NCBI GenBank assembly: GCA_014804225.1
Contig: JAAVAF010000012.1
Location: 1 to 5,855 of the forward strand
Origin: Lachnospiraceae bacterium
Lineage (GTDB): Bacteria > Bacillota > Clostridia > Lachnospirales > Lachnospiraceae
Reading direction: 5' to 3'
DNA: 5,855 nt
The translations under genes were made by a program, and so were the position numbers. Shown here piece by piece: positions 1-5,855 of this stretch. Position 1 is the first letter of the stretch. The number at the start of each line of letters is the position of its first letter. The notes under the pieces are model-generated. The model was given only the letters and a program-made list of their open reading frames with translations, had not been told where the DNA came from and made no database searches.

Positions 1-12
1 TAATCAGTATAC

Positions 13-48
13 AAAAAAGTCCCATGCTTTTTTGTCAAAGCATGGGAC
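13..48 (-). terminator. Rho-independent terminator after ftsZ
   Basis: Read on the minus strand, GTCCCATGCTTT (48 to 37) pairs perfectly with AAAGCATGGGAC (30 to 19), giving a 12-bp stem with a 6-base loop. Six Ts (18 to 13) follow at once. It begins 29 bases after the ftsZ stop codon, so it should end the murD-ftsZ transcript. On the plus strand the stem is followed by GAAAATCC rather than a T-run, so it looks one-directional. Bases 1-12 beyond it hold nothing recognisable. Confidence 0.93.
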
Positions 49-77
49 GAAAATCCATTTATTTTTCGACACTCATT

Positions 78-1295
78 TTATTTTAAGAAATCTGGTATCT
101 TCAACGTCTTTTCTCTTACGTTACTGCTCAAATCTCCGGTCGGCCTTATTCCCTGAAGCGGCTTTTGCGGTGCAGCCGTATTCGCACCCGTATCCGGTGC
201 CTGATTAGGCTGTATCACGTTCAGTCCTTGCTGTGGCGGCCTTGCCGGTCTGACTACCTGAGAGGACTGCGGATTAACTGCAGGCTTGGGAACCGTAAAT
301 CCGTTCATCTTTGCCATTGATGTCATCGGCGATACCGAACTTCCCGCCTCATCGATACCCGTTGCAATGACTGTAACAGTACAGGTATCTGCCATATCCT
401 CATTGCACATAACACCAAAAATAACATTGATATCATCACCCGCAAGCTTACGGATATAATCCGCCGCGTCATTTGCATCAAAAATGGTGATATCGCCAGA
501 GATATTAAGAATTACATCGGTCGCACTGCTGATAGTCGTGTCCAGAAGTGGTGATTCCACAGCCGTCTTAATCGCATCTGCCGCCTTCGTTTCTCCCTTA
601 CCGTATCCAATACCGATATGCGCAATACCTTTGTCCTTCATTACGGTCTGGATATCAGCAAAATCAAGATTAATCAACGAGGGCACGTTAATTAAGTCTG
701 TGATGCCCTGTACCGCCTGCTGCAATACCTCGTCCGCCTTTTTTAATGCATCTTCAATGCCTGTCCGTCTGTCGACAATCTCAAGAAGCTTATCATTCGG
801 AATGATAATAAGCGTGTCCACATGCTCTTTTAATTTCTCGATTCCTGCAAGTGCATTCCTCATACGTTGCTTTGCCTCAAAGTTAAACGGTTTTGTCACA
901 ACGCCAACGGTAAGTATCCCCATTTCCTTTGCGATCGCTGCCACGATGGGTGCAGCACCAGTACCTGTACCGCCTCCCATACCACAAGTAACGAACACCA
1001 TGTCCGCTCCCTTGATCGCCTCTTTTATTTCCTCAGAACTTTCCTCTGCTGCCTTTTCACCAATTTCAGGCTTCGCACCGGCACCAAGTCCCTTGGTAAG
1101 TTTTTCGCCGATCTGTAAACATTTCGGTGCCTTACAAAGCTTTAATGCCTGCCTGTCCGTATTTGCTCCGATAAACTCTACTCCCGTAATCGATTCATCT
1201 ATCATTCGGTTTACAGCGTTGTTTCCTGCACCGCCTACACCTACTACAATAATTCTTGCTGCTGCATCTGTTTCATTTGATCTAATCTCGAGCAA
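78..1295 (-). CDS. ftsZ: Cell division protein FtsZ, tubulin-like GTPase
   Basis: FtsZ polymerises with GTP into the cytoplasmic Z-ring that positions the septal cell-wall machinery. The preferred start is TTG at 1295, giving 405 aa beginning M-LEIRSNETDAAARI. An in-frame ATG at 1313 would give 411 aa, but the strong Shine-Dalgarno AAGGAGG lies directly after that ATG, 8 bases before the TTG. B. subtilis FtsZ also begins MLEFETN. In the 405-aa numbering, the nucleotide-binding GVGGAGNN is at about 19-26, the tubulin signature GGGTGTG at about 107-113, and the T7 synergy loop NLDFADIQTVM at about 209-219 with both catalytic Asp residues. A Pro/Gln-rich linker spans roughly 320-392, and the C-terminal partner-binding peptide KIPDFLK ends the protein. 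All key residues are present and the length is normal. It is the last gene before the terminator and has its own promoter. No ftsA lies next to it. Confidence 0.98.
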   Translation of the reverse strand: MLEIRSNETDAAARIIVVGVGGAGNNAVNRMIDESITGVEFIGANTDRQALKLCKAPKCLQIGEKLTKGLGAGAKPEIGEKAAEESSEEIKEAIKGADMVFVTCGMGGGTGTGAAPIVAAIAKEMGILTVGVVTKPFNFEAKQRMRNALAGIEKLKEHVDTLIIIPNDKLLEIVDRRTGIEDALKKADEVLQQAVQGITDLINVPSLINLDFADIQTVMKDKGIAHIGIGYGKGETKAADAIKTAVESPLLDTTISSATDVILNISGDITIFDANDAADYIRKLAGDDINVIFGVMCNEDMADTCTVTVIATGIDEAGSSVSPMTSMAKMNGFTVPKPAVNPQSSQVVRPARPPQQGLNVIQPNQAPDTGANTAAPQKPLQGIRPTGDLSSNVREKTLKIPDFLK

Positions 1296-1303
1296 GTTTC
1301 CTT

Positions 1304-1310
1304 CCTCCTT
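1304..1310 (-). promoter_or_regulatory. Ribosome binding site that sets the ftsZ start
   Basis: AAGGAGG on the minus strand (1310 to 1304) is followed by an 8-base spacer AAGGAAAC and then TTG at 1295. It sits inside the longer ORF that opens at ATG 1313, so that ATG is probably not the main start. Upstream of ATG 1313 there is only a weak AGGA about 8 bases away, so minor initiation there cannot be excluded. Confidence 0.85.
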
Positions 1311-1350
1311 CATAATTTGTTTCCTAATGTATTACAAGCGAACACGCTTG
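1310..1350 (-). other. ftsZ leader: short hairpin and possible 11-codon mini-ORF
   Basis: The predicted ftsZ leader contains a perfect 6-bp inverted repeat, CAAGCG-TGTT-CGCTTG (1350 to 1335, minus strand). No T-run follows, so it is not a terminator. A possible mini-ORF starts at GTG 1345 inside this hairpin, preceded by GAGGGG with a 9-base spacer. It encodes VFACNTLGNKL and stops at TGA 1312-1310, which abuts the ftsZ Shine-Dalgarno. It is far too short for homology support, so its reality is uncertain; the hairpin itself is seen directly. Confidence 0.25.
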
Positions 1351-1394
1351 CTTTCCCCTCGCAATCCTACATGATAAAAAATTCCATTAAGTCT

Positions 1395-1423
1395 ATAATA
1401 TAATTTTTTTGGCAATTTATCAA
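1395..1423 (-). promoter_or_regulatory. Sigma-A-type promoter for ftsZ
   Basis: On the minus strand, -35 TTGATA (1423 to 1418, 5 of 6 to consensus) and -10 TATTAT (1400 to 1395, 5 of 6) are separated by exactly 17 bases. An A/T-rich stretch lies upstream, which could act as an UP element. Transcription should begin near 1388, giving a leader of about 92 bases before the TTG start. There is no terminator between divIB and this promoter, so ftsZ is probably transcribed both by read-through and from here. Confidence 0.75.
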
Positions 1424-1433
1424 CCTATTTTTT

Positions 1434-1455
1434 CACTTTTATTCCACTTTTATTT
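1434..1455. repeat. 11-bp tandem direct repeat upstream of the ftsZ -35
   Basis: Two adjacent copies, CACTTTTATTC (1434-1444) and CACTTTTATTT (1445-1455), match at 10 of 11 positions on the plus strand. They begin 11 bases upstream of the -35 box and repeat at about one helical turn. They could be part of an UP element or a paired protein-binding site, or a chance product of AT-rich DNA. Confidence 0.45.
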
Positions 1456-1477
1456 AATTTATTCCATTCTTTACTTT

Positions 1478-2209
1478 TTAGCCTTCTCTCTCAAACGAGG
1501 TCGTTTTTTTATCGGACGAATAGTTTTGTAAATCAAGCACACCCTTTTCTCCTTGCAGTGACGGCAGTATTAAAGGCAATTGCATAATTTTTTCGTCCAG
1601 ATTTTCCAACGCTCCAATATTTACCTTCACGCTGTCATACCCAAGCGTCACATTATAATTGGAATCAAACTGTATTTTATCGCATATAATGTCATACTTA
1701 TTTAAAAGCTTCGTGATTGTCAAAACATTTTGAAAAATACCGTTATTGTCCACAGGAAGCTTATCATACAACACTACATGATCAAACCCGAGTCCCGTAA
1801 CCTGTGGTATTCCCTTTGTCGTTACCTTTGACGCCTCCACGACCACACCTTCATTGTCAAAATACATATATCTGCCAAGGTATTCCACATAACCCGCAAG
1901 CGCCTTTTCATACACCGTGATTTTGATCGTGTCATTTGACTGCACCACAACGTCCATTGTTTCCACAAAGGGAATGCCTTCCACTTCCTTATTTTTATAT
2001 TTCAAAGACAGATACAGCGAATTATCCCCCAGATAACCTGTCATAATCATCGATTGTATTTCTTTTGCGGAATAATGCTTATTTCCGTCAACAATCACAT
2101 TCTTTACCGCATAGTGCGTCAATAGGAAATAGGCAATCAAAAGCACCATATTGACCGCACACAACGCAATAATAATGTAACATTTTTTTCTCTCCTCACG
2201 AATAAACAT
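1478..2209 (-). CDS. divIB: Cell division protein DivIB/FtsQ
   Basis: DivIB (FtsQ in Gram-negatives) is a bitopic membrane protein that joins FtsL and DivIC in the divisome and helps control septal wall synthesis. The product is 243 aa from ATG 2209. It has a short basic cytoplasmic tail (IREERKK), one membrane segment at about 10-31, and an extracellular POTRA-type domain at about 34-103 (from AVKNVIVDGNKHYS to IKITVYEKALAGYVEY). A beta-domain follows to about 225, with a short charged tail. The POTRA opening and the YxDNEGVV-like stretch near 116-124 are typical of the family; the rest is poorly conserved, as usual. The start is ATG 2209 because GAGGA lies 6 bases before it. A TTG at 2227 would add six residues but lacks a properly spaced ribosome binding site. 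The gene overlaps murA by 14 bases in another frame, which suggests translational coupling. Confidence 0.9.
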   Translation of the reverse strand: MFIREERKKCYIIIALCAVNMVLLIAYFLLTHYAVKNVIVDGNKHYSAKEIQSMIMTGYLGDNSLYLSLKYKNKEVEGIPFVETMDVVVQSNDTIKITVYEKALAGYVEYLGRYMYFDNEGVVVEASKVTTKGIPQVTGLGFDHVVLYDKLPVDNNGIFQNVLTITKLLNKYDIICDKIQFDSNYNVTLGYDSVKVNIGALENLDEKIMQLPLILPSLQGEKGVLDLQNYSSDKKTTSFEREG

Positions 2210-3518
2210 ACTCAATCCTCGCTCCAAGTCCTTTCAAATCACCCACAATATCCTGATACCCTCTCTTGATATAGCAAATGTCCTTAACCGTAGTAATTCC
2301 CGACGCCGCAAGTCCCGCAATCACAAGCGAAGCCCCTCCCCTGAGCTCACGCGCAATCACCGTTCTTCCTGCAAGCTGCTCCACGCCTCTTACCCGTACA
2401 CGCTCTTCATCCAAGATTTCAATATCCGCTCCCATTCTGACAAGCTCCTCCACAATCCGAAAGCGACTTGAAAAAATGCGCTCTCTGATAACCAGCTCAC
2501 CCTTACTCACACATGCACACGCAAGCAGCGGCGATTGTAAGTCCGTCGGAAATGCCGGATATACATCGGTTTCCACAAATCCTACATTTCTAATATTTAC
2601 CGGTTCGTCTACACAAACCAAAAGTCTGTTCTTTTCATTTTCTTTATCGGAATCAATCCGTCCACCCATTCTCTCAATTAAATCACACACACTTCTAAGC
2701 TGCGTGGCAGGCGCATTTTCAAGCGCCACACGCCCTCCTGCCGCAAGCGCTGCAAACAGATATGTTCCCGCGACAATCCTGTCCGGTATAATCTCATATG
2801 TAACACCGTGCAAACGACTGATCTCCACACCATGAATCACAATTTTTCCCGTCTCGATGAAATCATGACCAATCTCAATGTTTGCTCCGGCTTTATTCAA
2901 AAAATCGCATAGTGCTGTAATTTCCGGCTCTCTTGCTGCATTTTTGATCACCGTCGTACCATACGCTGTTACTGCTGCAAGAATCGTATTTTGTGTTGCT
3001 CCTACGCTTGGAAACGGAAACGATATCTGCGCACCCTTAAGCTCATCAGCATAGGCATGAATACGATTTTTATCCGTAAATATCTGCGCACCAAGCTTCT
3101 CCAATCCATATAAGTGCAGATCAATCGGTCTTTTTCCGATTACACATCCGCCGGGATAATCCACAAGCACCTCCCCAATCCTGCCAAGAAGCGCCCCCAT
3201 CAGCACAACCGACGAGCGCATCGCACTTACATACTTTGCAGGAAGTCTGTACTCTTTGATATTGACCGCATTGATCCGGAGCGTATGCGCTTCCTCCCTC
3301 TTCTCCAAAACCGCCCCCGTACTTTCCAGCAAATTTTCCATGCATCCAATATCGGTAATACAAGGAACATTTTTTAAGATACAAGTATCCGGAATAAGAA
3401 TACTTGCTGCAAGTACTGGAAGCGCTGCATTCTTCGAACCCTGAATACGTACTGTTCCTTCTAGCTGTTTTCCTCCCTCCATACAGATTGACGAAGCGTT
3501 TTCACTGTCATAAGCCAT
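2196..3518 (-). CDS. murA: UDP-N-acetylglucosamine 1-carboxyvinyltransferase MurA
   Basis: MurA transfers enolpyruvate from PEP to UDP-GlcNAc, the first committed step of peptidoglycan synthesis, in the cytoplasm. From ATG 3518 it is 440 aa, about 20 more than E. coli MurA, partly from an N-terminal extension before GGKQLEGTV. Both inside-out alpha/beta barrel domains are complete. Recognisable residues in the 440-aa numbering are the Lys-Asn pair in SKNAAL (about 29-30), Arg 101, the PEP-binding Cys 125 in PGGCVIGKRP (the fosfomycin target in the family), Arg 130, Asp 325 in FPTD, Arg 393 in ELRGGASLV and Arg 419 in KRGYQ. The ORF extends to GTG 3527, but ATG 3518 has GGTGA 5 bases upstream while the GTG has no such site. 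Some family motifs differ (YPAFPTD rather than YPGFPTD, ELRGGA rather than DLRASA), suggesting a dcw-specific MurA subgroup; a second paralogue elsewhere is likely in a Firmicute. Confidence 0.95.
   Translation of the reverse strand: MAYDSENASSICMEGGKQLEGTVRIQGSKNAALPVLAASILIPDTCILKNVPCITDIGCMENLLESTGAVLEKREEAHTLRINAVNIKEYRLPAKYVSAMRSSVVLMGALLGRIGEVLVDYPGGCVIGKRPIDLHLYGLEKLGAQIFTDKNRIHAYADELKGAQISFPFPSVGATQNTILAAVTAYGTTVIKNAAREPEITALCDFLNKAGANIEIGHDFIETGKIVIHGVEISRLHGVTYEIIPDRIVAGTYLFAALAAGGRVALENAPATQLRSVCDLIERMGGRIDSDKENEKNRLLVCVDEPVNIRNVGFVETDVYPAFPTDLQSPLLACACVSKGELVIRERIFSSRFRIVEELVRMGADIEILDEERVRVRGVEQLAGRTVIARELRGGASLVIAGLAASGITTVKDICYIKRGYQDIVGDLKGLGARIEYVYS
2216..2220 (-). promoter_or_regulatory. 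Ribosome binding site for divIB, inside the murA 3' end
   Basis: GAGGA on the minus strand (2220 to 2216) precedes ATG 2209 with a 6-base spacer. It lies in the last codons of murA, so ribosomes finishing murA pass over it before terminating at 2198-2196. This decides the divIB start in favour of ATG 2209 over TTG 2227. Confidence 0.65.
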
Positions 3519-3523
3519 ATGTT

Positions 3524-3528
3524 TCACC
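3524..3528 (-). promoter_or_regulatory. Ribosome binding site for murA
   Basis: GGTGA (3528 to 3524, minus strand) matches the 3' half of the full AGGAGGTGA consensus, with a 5-base spacer to ATG 3518. It is weaker than the sites before ftsZ and ftsW. It overlaps the alternative GTG start at 3527, which argues against that GTG. Confidence 0.55.
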
Positions 3529-3559
3529 GCATAAAATTATGAATTATGGTATTATATGC
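3529..3559 (-). promoter_or_regulatory. Candidate murA promoter (-10) within an imperfect dyad
   Basis: In the 80-base gap between ftsW and murA there is a perfect TATAAT on the minus strand (3556 to 3551), placing a start near 3544, about 26 bases before the murA ATG. The -35 is poor: TAATCA at 17-base spacing matches only 3 of 6, and the better TTAACA lies 26 bases away. The -10 sits in one arm of an imperfect inverted repeat, GCATATAAT (3559 to 3551) and ATTTTATGC (3537 to 3529), pairing at 8 of 9 positions. A 7-bp tandem repeat AATTATG (3535-3548, plus strand) lies between. This could be a weak or regulated promoter, or chance in AT-rich DNA. Confidence 0.35.
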
Positions 3560-3598
3560 GTTTTTTCTCTGTTTGATTACTATGTTAATGAACGATGT

Positions 3599-4732
3599 TT
3601 ATTTACAGCTTTTGCTGACATTGAGCACAATACCAATTTCCGCCAGCAAAAAGAGCGTTGCAGTGCCTCCATAACTGATAAACGGCAGCGTAATTCCCGT
3701 ATTAGGTATGGTATTTGTTACTACGGCGATATTCAGAATCACCTGTATCGCGTAATGTGCCATAACACCTACTACCAAAAGCGAACCAAAGCGATCAACT
3801 GCTTTATTTGCAACGACCATACAACTCCATATCAGAATGATAAAAAGAAGAATAACCGCCATCGCACCAAAAAGACCAAGCTCCTCACAAATAATCGAAA
3901 AAATCATATCATTCTGCGCCTCGGGAAGAAACCCTCTCTTTTGCATACTCTGCCCTAGTCCCTTTCCCCATATGCCCCCGGAGCCTATCGCATAGAGCGC
4001 CTGAAGCGTCTGAAAAGCTTTGTCCGTACTATAAGATTCGGGATCAAGCCACGCTCTGACGCGTGCAAGTCGAAAGCCCGATTCTCCACCATCGGAATTT
4101 GCTACATACAGCACAATCGCTGCCGCTGCCGCCACTACAGTCGCTCCTATTCCCACAAACCACTTGTAATCCGGCACGGCAACAAACAGCATCGCTACCG
4201 CAATTCCCATAACGATAATCGCAGAGCTTAGATTTTTTGTAATACCATAAATTAACGCCGCAATAATGGTTGGAGGAATCATGATAATCGAAAGCCCCTT
4301 CGGCGTTCGTATCGCATTTTTTCCTACAGCTTCCAGTTTTTCAATAATGCTTGCCAGATAGATAATCACGCCGATTTTTGCCACCTCTGCCGGCTGAAAA
4401 CTAATAATTTTAAAATCCAGCCAACGTCTTGCATGATTTCGTTCCACACCAAGCGGCGTCATAACAAGAAGCAAAAGCACAATCGACACAAAGATTGCCA
4501 GAAAATCAAACTTCTGTAAATGTTTGTATGGAAACTTTATCATAATAACAAGTCCCACAACACCAATAATTGTAGACTGCAGCTGCTTTTTCAGATAATA
4601 ATCTCCCGACTCATAAGAGCTTGTGGAATAAATCATTAAGAGTCCAAAGACCACAAGAAACAAAACCACTGTCAAAAGCACATAATCCATATTGTGTCTG
4701 CTATGACGGATTTGTACCTGTTTTTTTGCCAC
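3599..4732 (-). CDS. ftsW: SEDS-family septal peptidoglycan glycosyltransferase FtsW/SpoVE
   Basis: SEDS proteins polymerise lipid II into glycan strands in the membrane, working with a class B penicillin-binding protein. The 377-aa product has about ten membrane segments (roughly 17-36, 53-66, 76-92, 117-131, 148-163, 169-186, 190-210, 286-306, 316-340, 350-370) and a large outside loop at about 211-283. The family motif FLPEAQNDMIFSIICEELG (268-286) contains Asp 275, matching the catalytic SEDS aspartate. The late PNTGITLPFISYGG motif (343-356) is intact. The start is GTG 4732, backed by AGGAGGAG 7 bases upstream. It lies 22 bases after murD, so the two are almost surely co-transcribed. In B. 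subtilis the gene in this position is spoVE, which is sporulation-specific. Sequence alone does not tell whether this one serves vegetative division, sporulation or both; with ftsZ and divIB in the cluster, division is the simpler reading. Confidence 0.95.
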   Translation of the reverse strand: MAKKQVQIRHSRHNMDYVLLTVVLFLVVFGLLMIYSTSSYESGDYYLKKQLQSTIIGVVGLVIMIKFPYKHLQKFDFLAIFVSIVLLLLVMTPLGVERNHARRWLDFKIISFQPAEVAKIGVIIYLASIIEKLEAVGKNAIRTPKGLSIIMIPPTIIAALIYGITKNLSSAIIVMGIAVAMLFVAVPDYKWFVGIGATVVAAAAAIVLYVANSDGGESGFRLARVRAWLDPESYSTDKAFQTLQALYAIGSGGIWGKGLGQSMQKRGFLPEAQNDMIFSIICEELGLFGAMAVILLFIILIWSCMVVANKAVDRFGSLLVVGVMAHYAIQVILNIAVVTNTIPNTGITLPFISYGGTATLFLLAEIGIVLNVSKSCK

Positions 4733-4739
4733 AATATCA

Positions 4740-4747
4740 CTCCTCCT
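4740..4747 (-). promoter_or_regulatory. Ribosome binding site for ftsW
   Basis: AGGAGGAG (4747 to 4740, minus strand) with a 7-base spacer TGATATT precedes the GTG at 4732. It fills most of the 22-base murD-ftsW gap and supports the non-ATG start over the internal ATG at codon 15. Confidence 0.8.
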
Positions 4748-4754
4748 GCTTTCC

Positions 4755-5855
4755 TTATAAGCTATTTACATACTCCTTAAACTGCTCTCCTCTGACCTCA
4801 TAATTGGGAAACATTCCCCAACTTGCACACGCGGGCGATAAGAGCACAGCATCTCCTGATACCGCCTCTTTTACGCAAGCATCAAGCGCTTCCAAAAAGC
4901 TGTCCCGAAAAAGAATATCCTCTTTTGGGAAACCGCATCTTATCGCGCACGCTGCGATATTTTCCTTTGTCTGTCCGATTAACACAAGCTTCTTCACCTT
5001 ACCGTCAAAGCTCTTAATCCAATCATCATATTCACTGTTTTTGTCATAGCCGCCGCCAATCAGTACAGTCGGTCGATCCATCGCCTTAATCCCCTGAATC
5101 GCCGCATCTGTATTTGTTGCCTTTGAGTCATTATAGTACATGACACCGTTTTTGGTTGCCACATACTCAATTCGATGCTCCACAGCCACAAACCGTTTGA
5201 TCGTGGCAAGAATATTTTCCATGGGAACACCCGCGCTAATGCTGATGCCGATTGCTGCCATAACATTTTCAATATTGCAGATGCCAACCAGATTCATATC
5301 CGTTTTGACATTCAAAAGACGCTGCGCTTTTCCTTCCTTGGCAAGATAAATCTCCTCACCCTCGTAGAAAATACCATCGCCAAGTTTTCTTGCCGATGAG
5401 AAATAGACGACCGTCGCCGGACACCGTTTGCCAAATTCCCGTGTATAGTTATTCTCGTAATTGAGAATGCAGAAATCCTCCTTGGTCTGATTGCTTGTCA
5501 CAGCCTCCTTTGCCGCCGCGTAATTTTCCATGGTATGATGGCGGTTTAGGTGATCGGGCGTAATATTTAAGATTGCTGACACCTTCGGATGAAAATGCTC
5601 AATCGTTTCAAGCTGAAAACTTGAAATCTCTGCAACGGACATGGTATCGTCTGTCATAAGCGGCGCTGCCTCCGTATACGGATTCCCGATATTTCCTACA
5701 ATGTAGACGCTATCCAAATACTCTTGCATAATCTGCCCTACAAGGGAAGTCGTTGTCGTTTTCCCATTTGTCCCTGTAATTGCAAGTACCGTTCCCTTTG
5801 CAAAATTGTAGGCAAGCTCAACCTCTCCCCATATATGGATTCCCTGTTCCTTCAT
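4755..5855 (-). CDS. murD: UDP-N-acetylmuramoyl-L-alanine--D-glutamate ligase MurD (5' end outside window)
   Basis: MurD is the cytoplasmic ATP-dependent ligase that adds D-glutamate to UDP-MurNAc-L-Ala. The visible 366 residues cover the central ATPase and C-terminal domains. The protein begins in the window just before the ATP-binding P-loop GTNGKTT (visible 28-34), so about 85 residues of the N-terminal UDP-binding domain lie beyond the right edge. The ATG at the edge is an internal methionine, not a true start. Family motifs seen are AEISSFQLE (75-83), DHLNRH (101-106), Lys 116 in NYAAAKEAV (the expected carbamylated lysine), VEHRIE (225-230), NDSKATN (242-248), GGGYDKN (267-273) and LLSPACASWGMF (338-349). 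The inferred full length of about 450 aa is normal. SWGMF replaces the commoner SWDMF or SFDMF. It is followed after 22 bases by ftsW, as in many Firmicute dcw clusters. Confidence 0.97.
   Translation of the reverse strand: MKEQGIHIWGEVELAYNFAKGTVLAITGTNGKTTTTSLVGQIMQEYLDSVYIVGNIGNPYTEAAPLMTDDTMSVAEISSFQLETIEHFHPKVSAILNITPDHLNRHHTMENYAAAKEAVTSNQTKEDFCILNYENNYTREFGKRCPATVVYFSSARKLGDGIFYEGEEIYLAKEGKAQRLLNVKTDMNLVGICNIENVMAAIGISISAGVPMENILATIKRFVAVEHRIEYVATKNGVMYYNDSKATNTDAAIQGIKAMDRPTVLIGGGYDKNSEYDDWIKSFDGKVKKLVLIGQTKENIAACAIRCGFPKEDILFRDSFLEALDACVKEAVSGDAVLLSPACASWGMFPNYEVRGEQFKEYVNSL

Noticed and set aside
1335..1350. The ftsZ leader hairpin as a terminator
   Set aside because: The stem is only 6 bp and no T-run follows it on the minus strand.
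484..1374. A 296-codon plus-strand open frame antisense to ftsZ
   Set aside because: It lies opposite ftsZ codons, has a Ser/Ile/Pro-rich composition typical of a shadow frame, and matches no family I recognise. FtsZ on the minus strand is certain.
2278..2835. A 185-codon plus-strand open frame antisense to murA
   Set aside because: Ser/Thr/Pro-rich shadow of murA with no recognisable family or promoter.
3121..3384. An 87-codon minus-strand frame inside murA
   Set aside because: It is an alternative frame within the well-supported murA coding region, with no family resemblance.
3404..3958. A 184-codon plus-strand open frame spanning the murA start, the gap and the ftsW end
   Set aside because: It is rich in Asn, His, Tyr, Lys and Cys, shows no domain, and runs across two certain minus-strand genes and their regulatory gap.
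5853..5855. ATG at the window edge as the true murD start
   Set aside because: It would remove the whole N-terminal UDP-binding domain of MurD. The P-loop is only about 28 residues in, so the real start lies outside the window.

Overview
This window is part of a division and cell-wall (dcw) cluster from a low-to-moderate GC Gram-positive bacterium. Evidence for a Firmicute is the gene set (murD, ftsW/spoVE-like SEDS gene, murA, divIB, ftsZ), strong AGGAGG-type ribosome binding sites, the short B. subtilis-like FtsZ start (M/L-LE-I..NE), and AT-rich intergenic DNA. The protein sequences look most like Clostridia, probably Lachnospiraceae. That placement is from memory of the families, not from a search.

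All real genes lie on the minus strand, so transcription runs from the right edge to the left. In order they are: murD (4755-5855, N-terminal domain cut off by the window edge), ftsW (3599-4732), murA (2196-3518), divIB/ftsQ (1478-2209) and ftsZ (78-1295). A strong Rho-independent terminator at 13-48 follows ftsZ. Gaps are 22 bases between murD and ftsW and 80 bases between ftsW and murA (candidate promoter). murA and divIB overlap by 14 bases. About 180 bases separate divIB from ftsZ and hold a good sigma-A-type promoter, a leader hairpin and a start-site puzzle.

The genes form one pathway. MurA makes the first committed peptidoglycan precursor and MurD adds D-glutamate to it, both in the cytoplasm. 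FtsW polymerises lipid II into septal glycan at the membrane. DivIB is a bitopic divisome scaffold, and FtsZ forms the cytoplasmic ring that organises them. The terminator closes the operon after ftsZ. The ftsZ promoter would let the cell make more FtsZ than the enzymes upstream.

I found no mobile element, CRISPR array, RNA gene or exotic system. The points worth a second look are small: the ftsZ start codon (TTG at 1295, with the Shine-Dalgarno inside the longer ORF), the ftsZ promoter and leader, the absence of murG, murB and ftsA from their B. subtilis positions, and a somewhat divergent dcw-located MurA. The plus strand carries only shadow ORFs.
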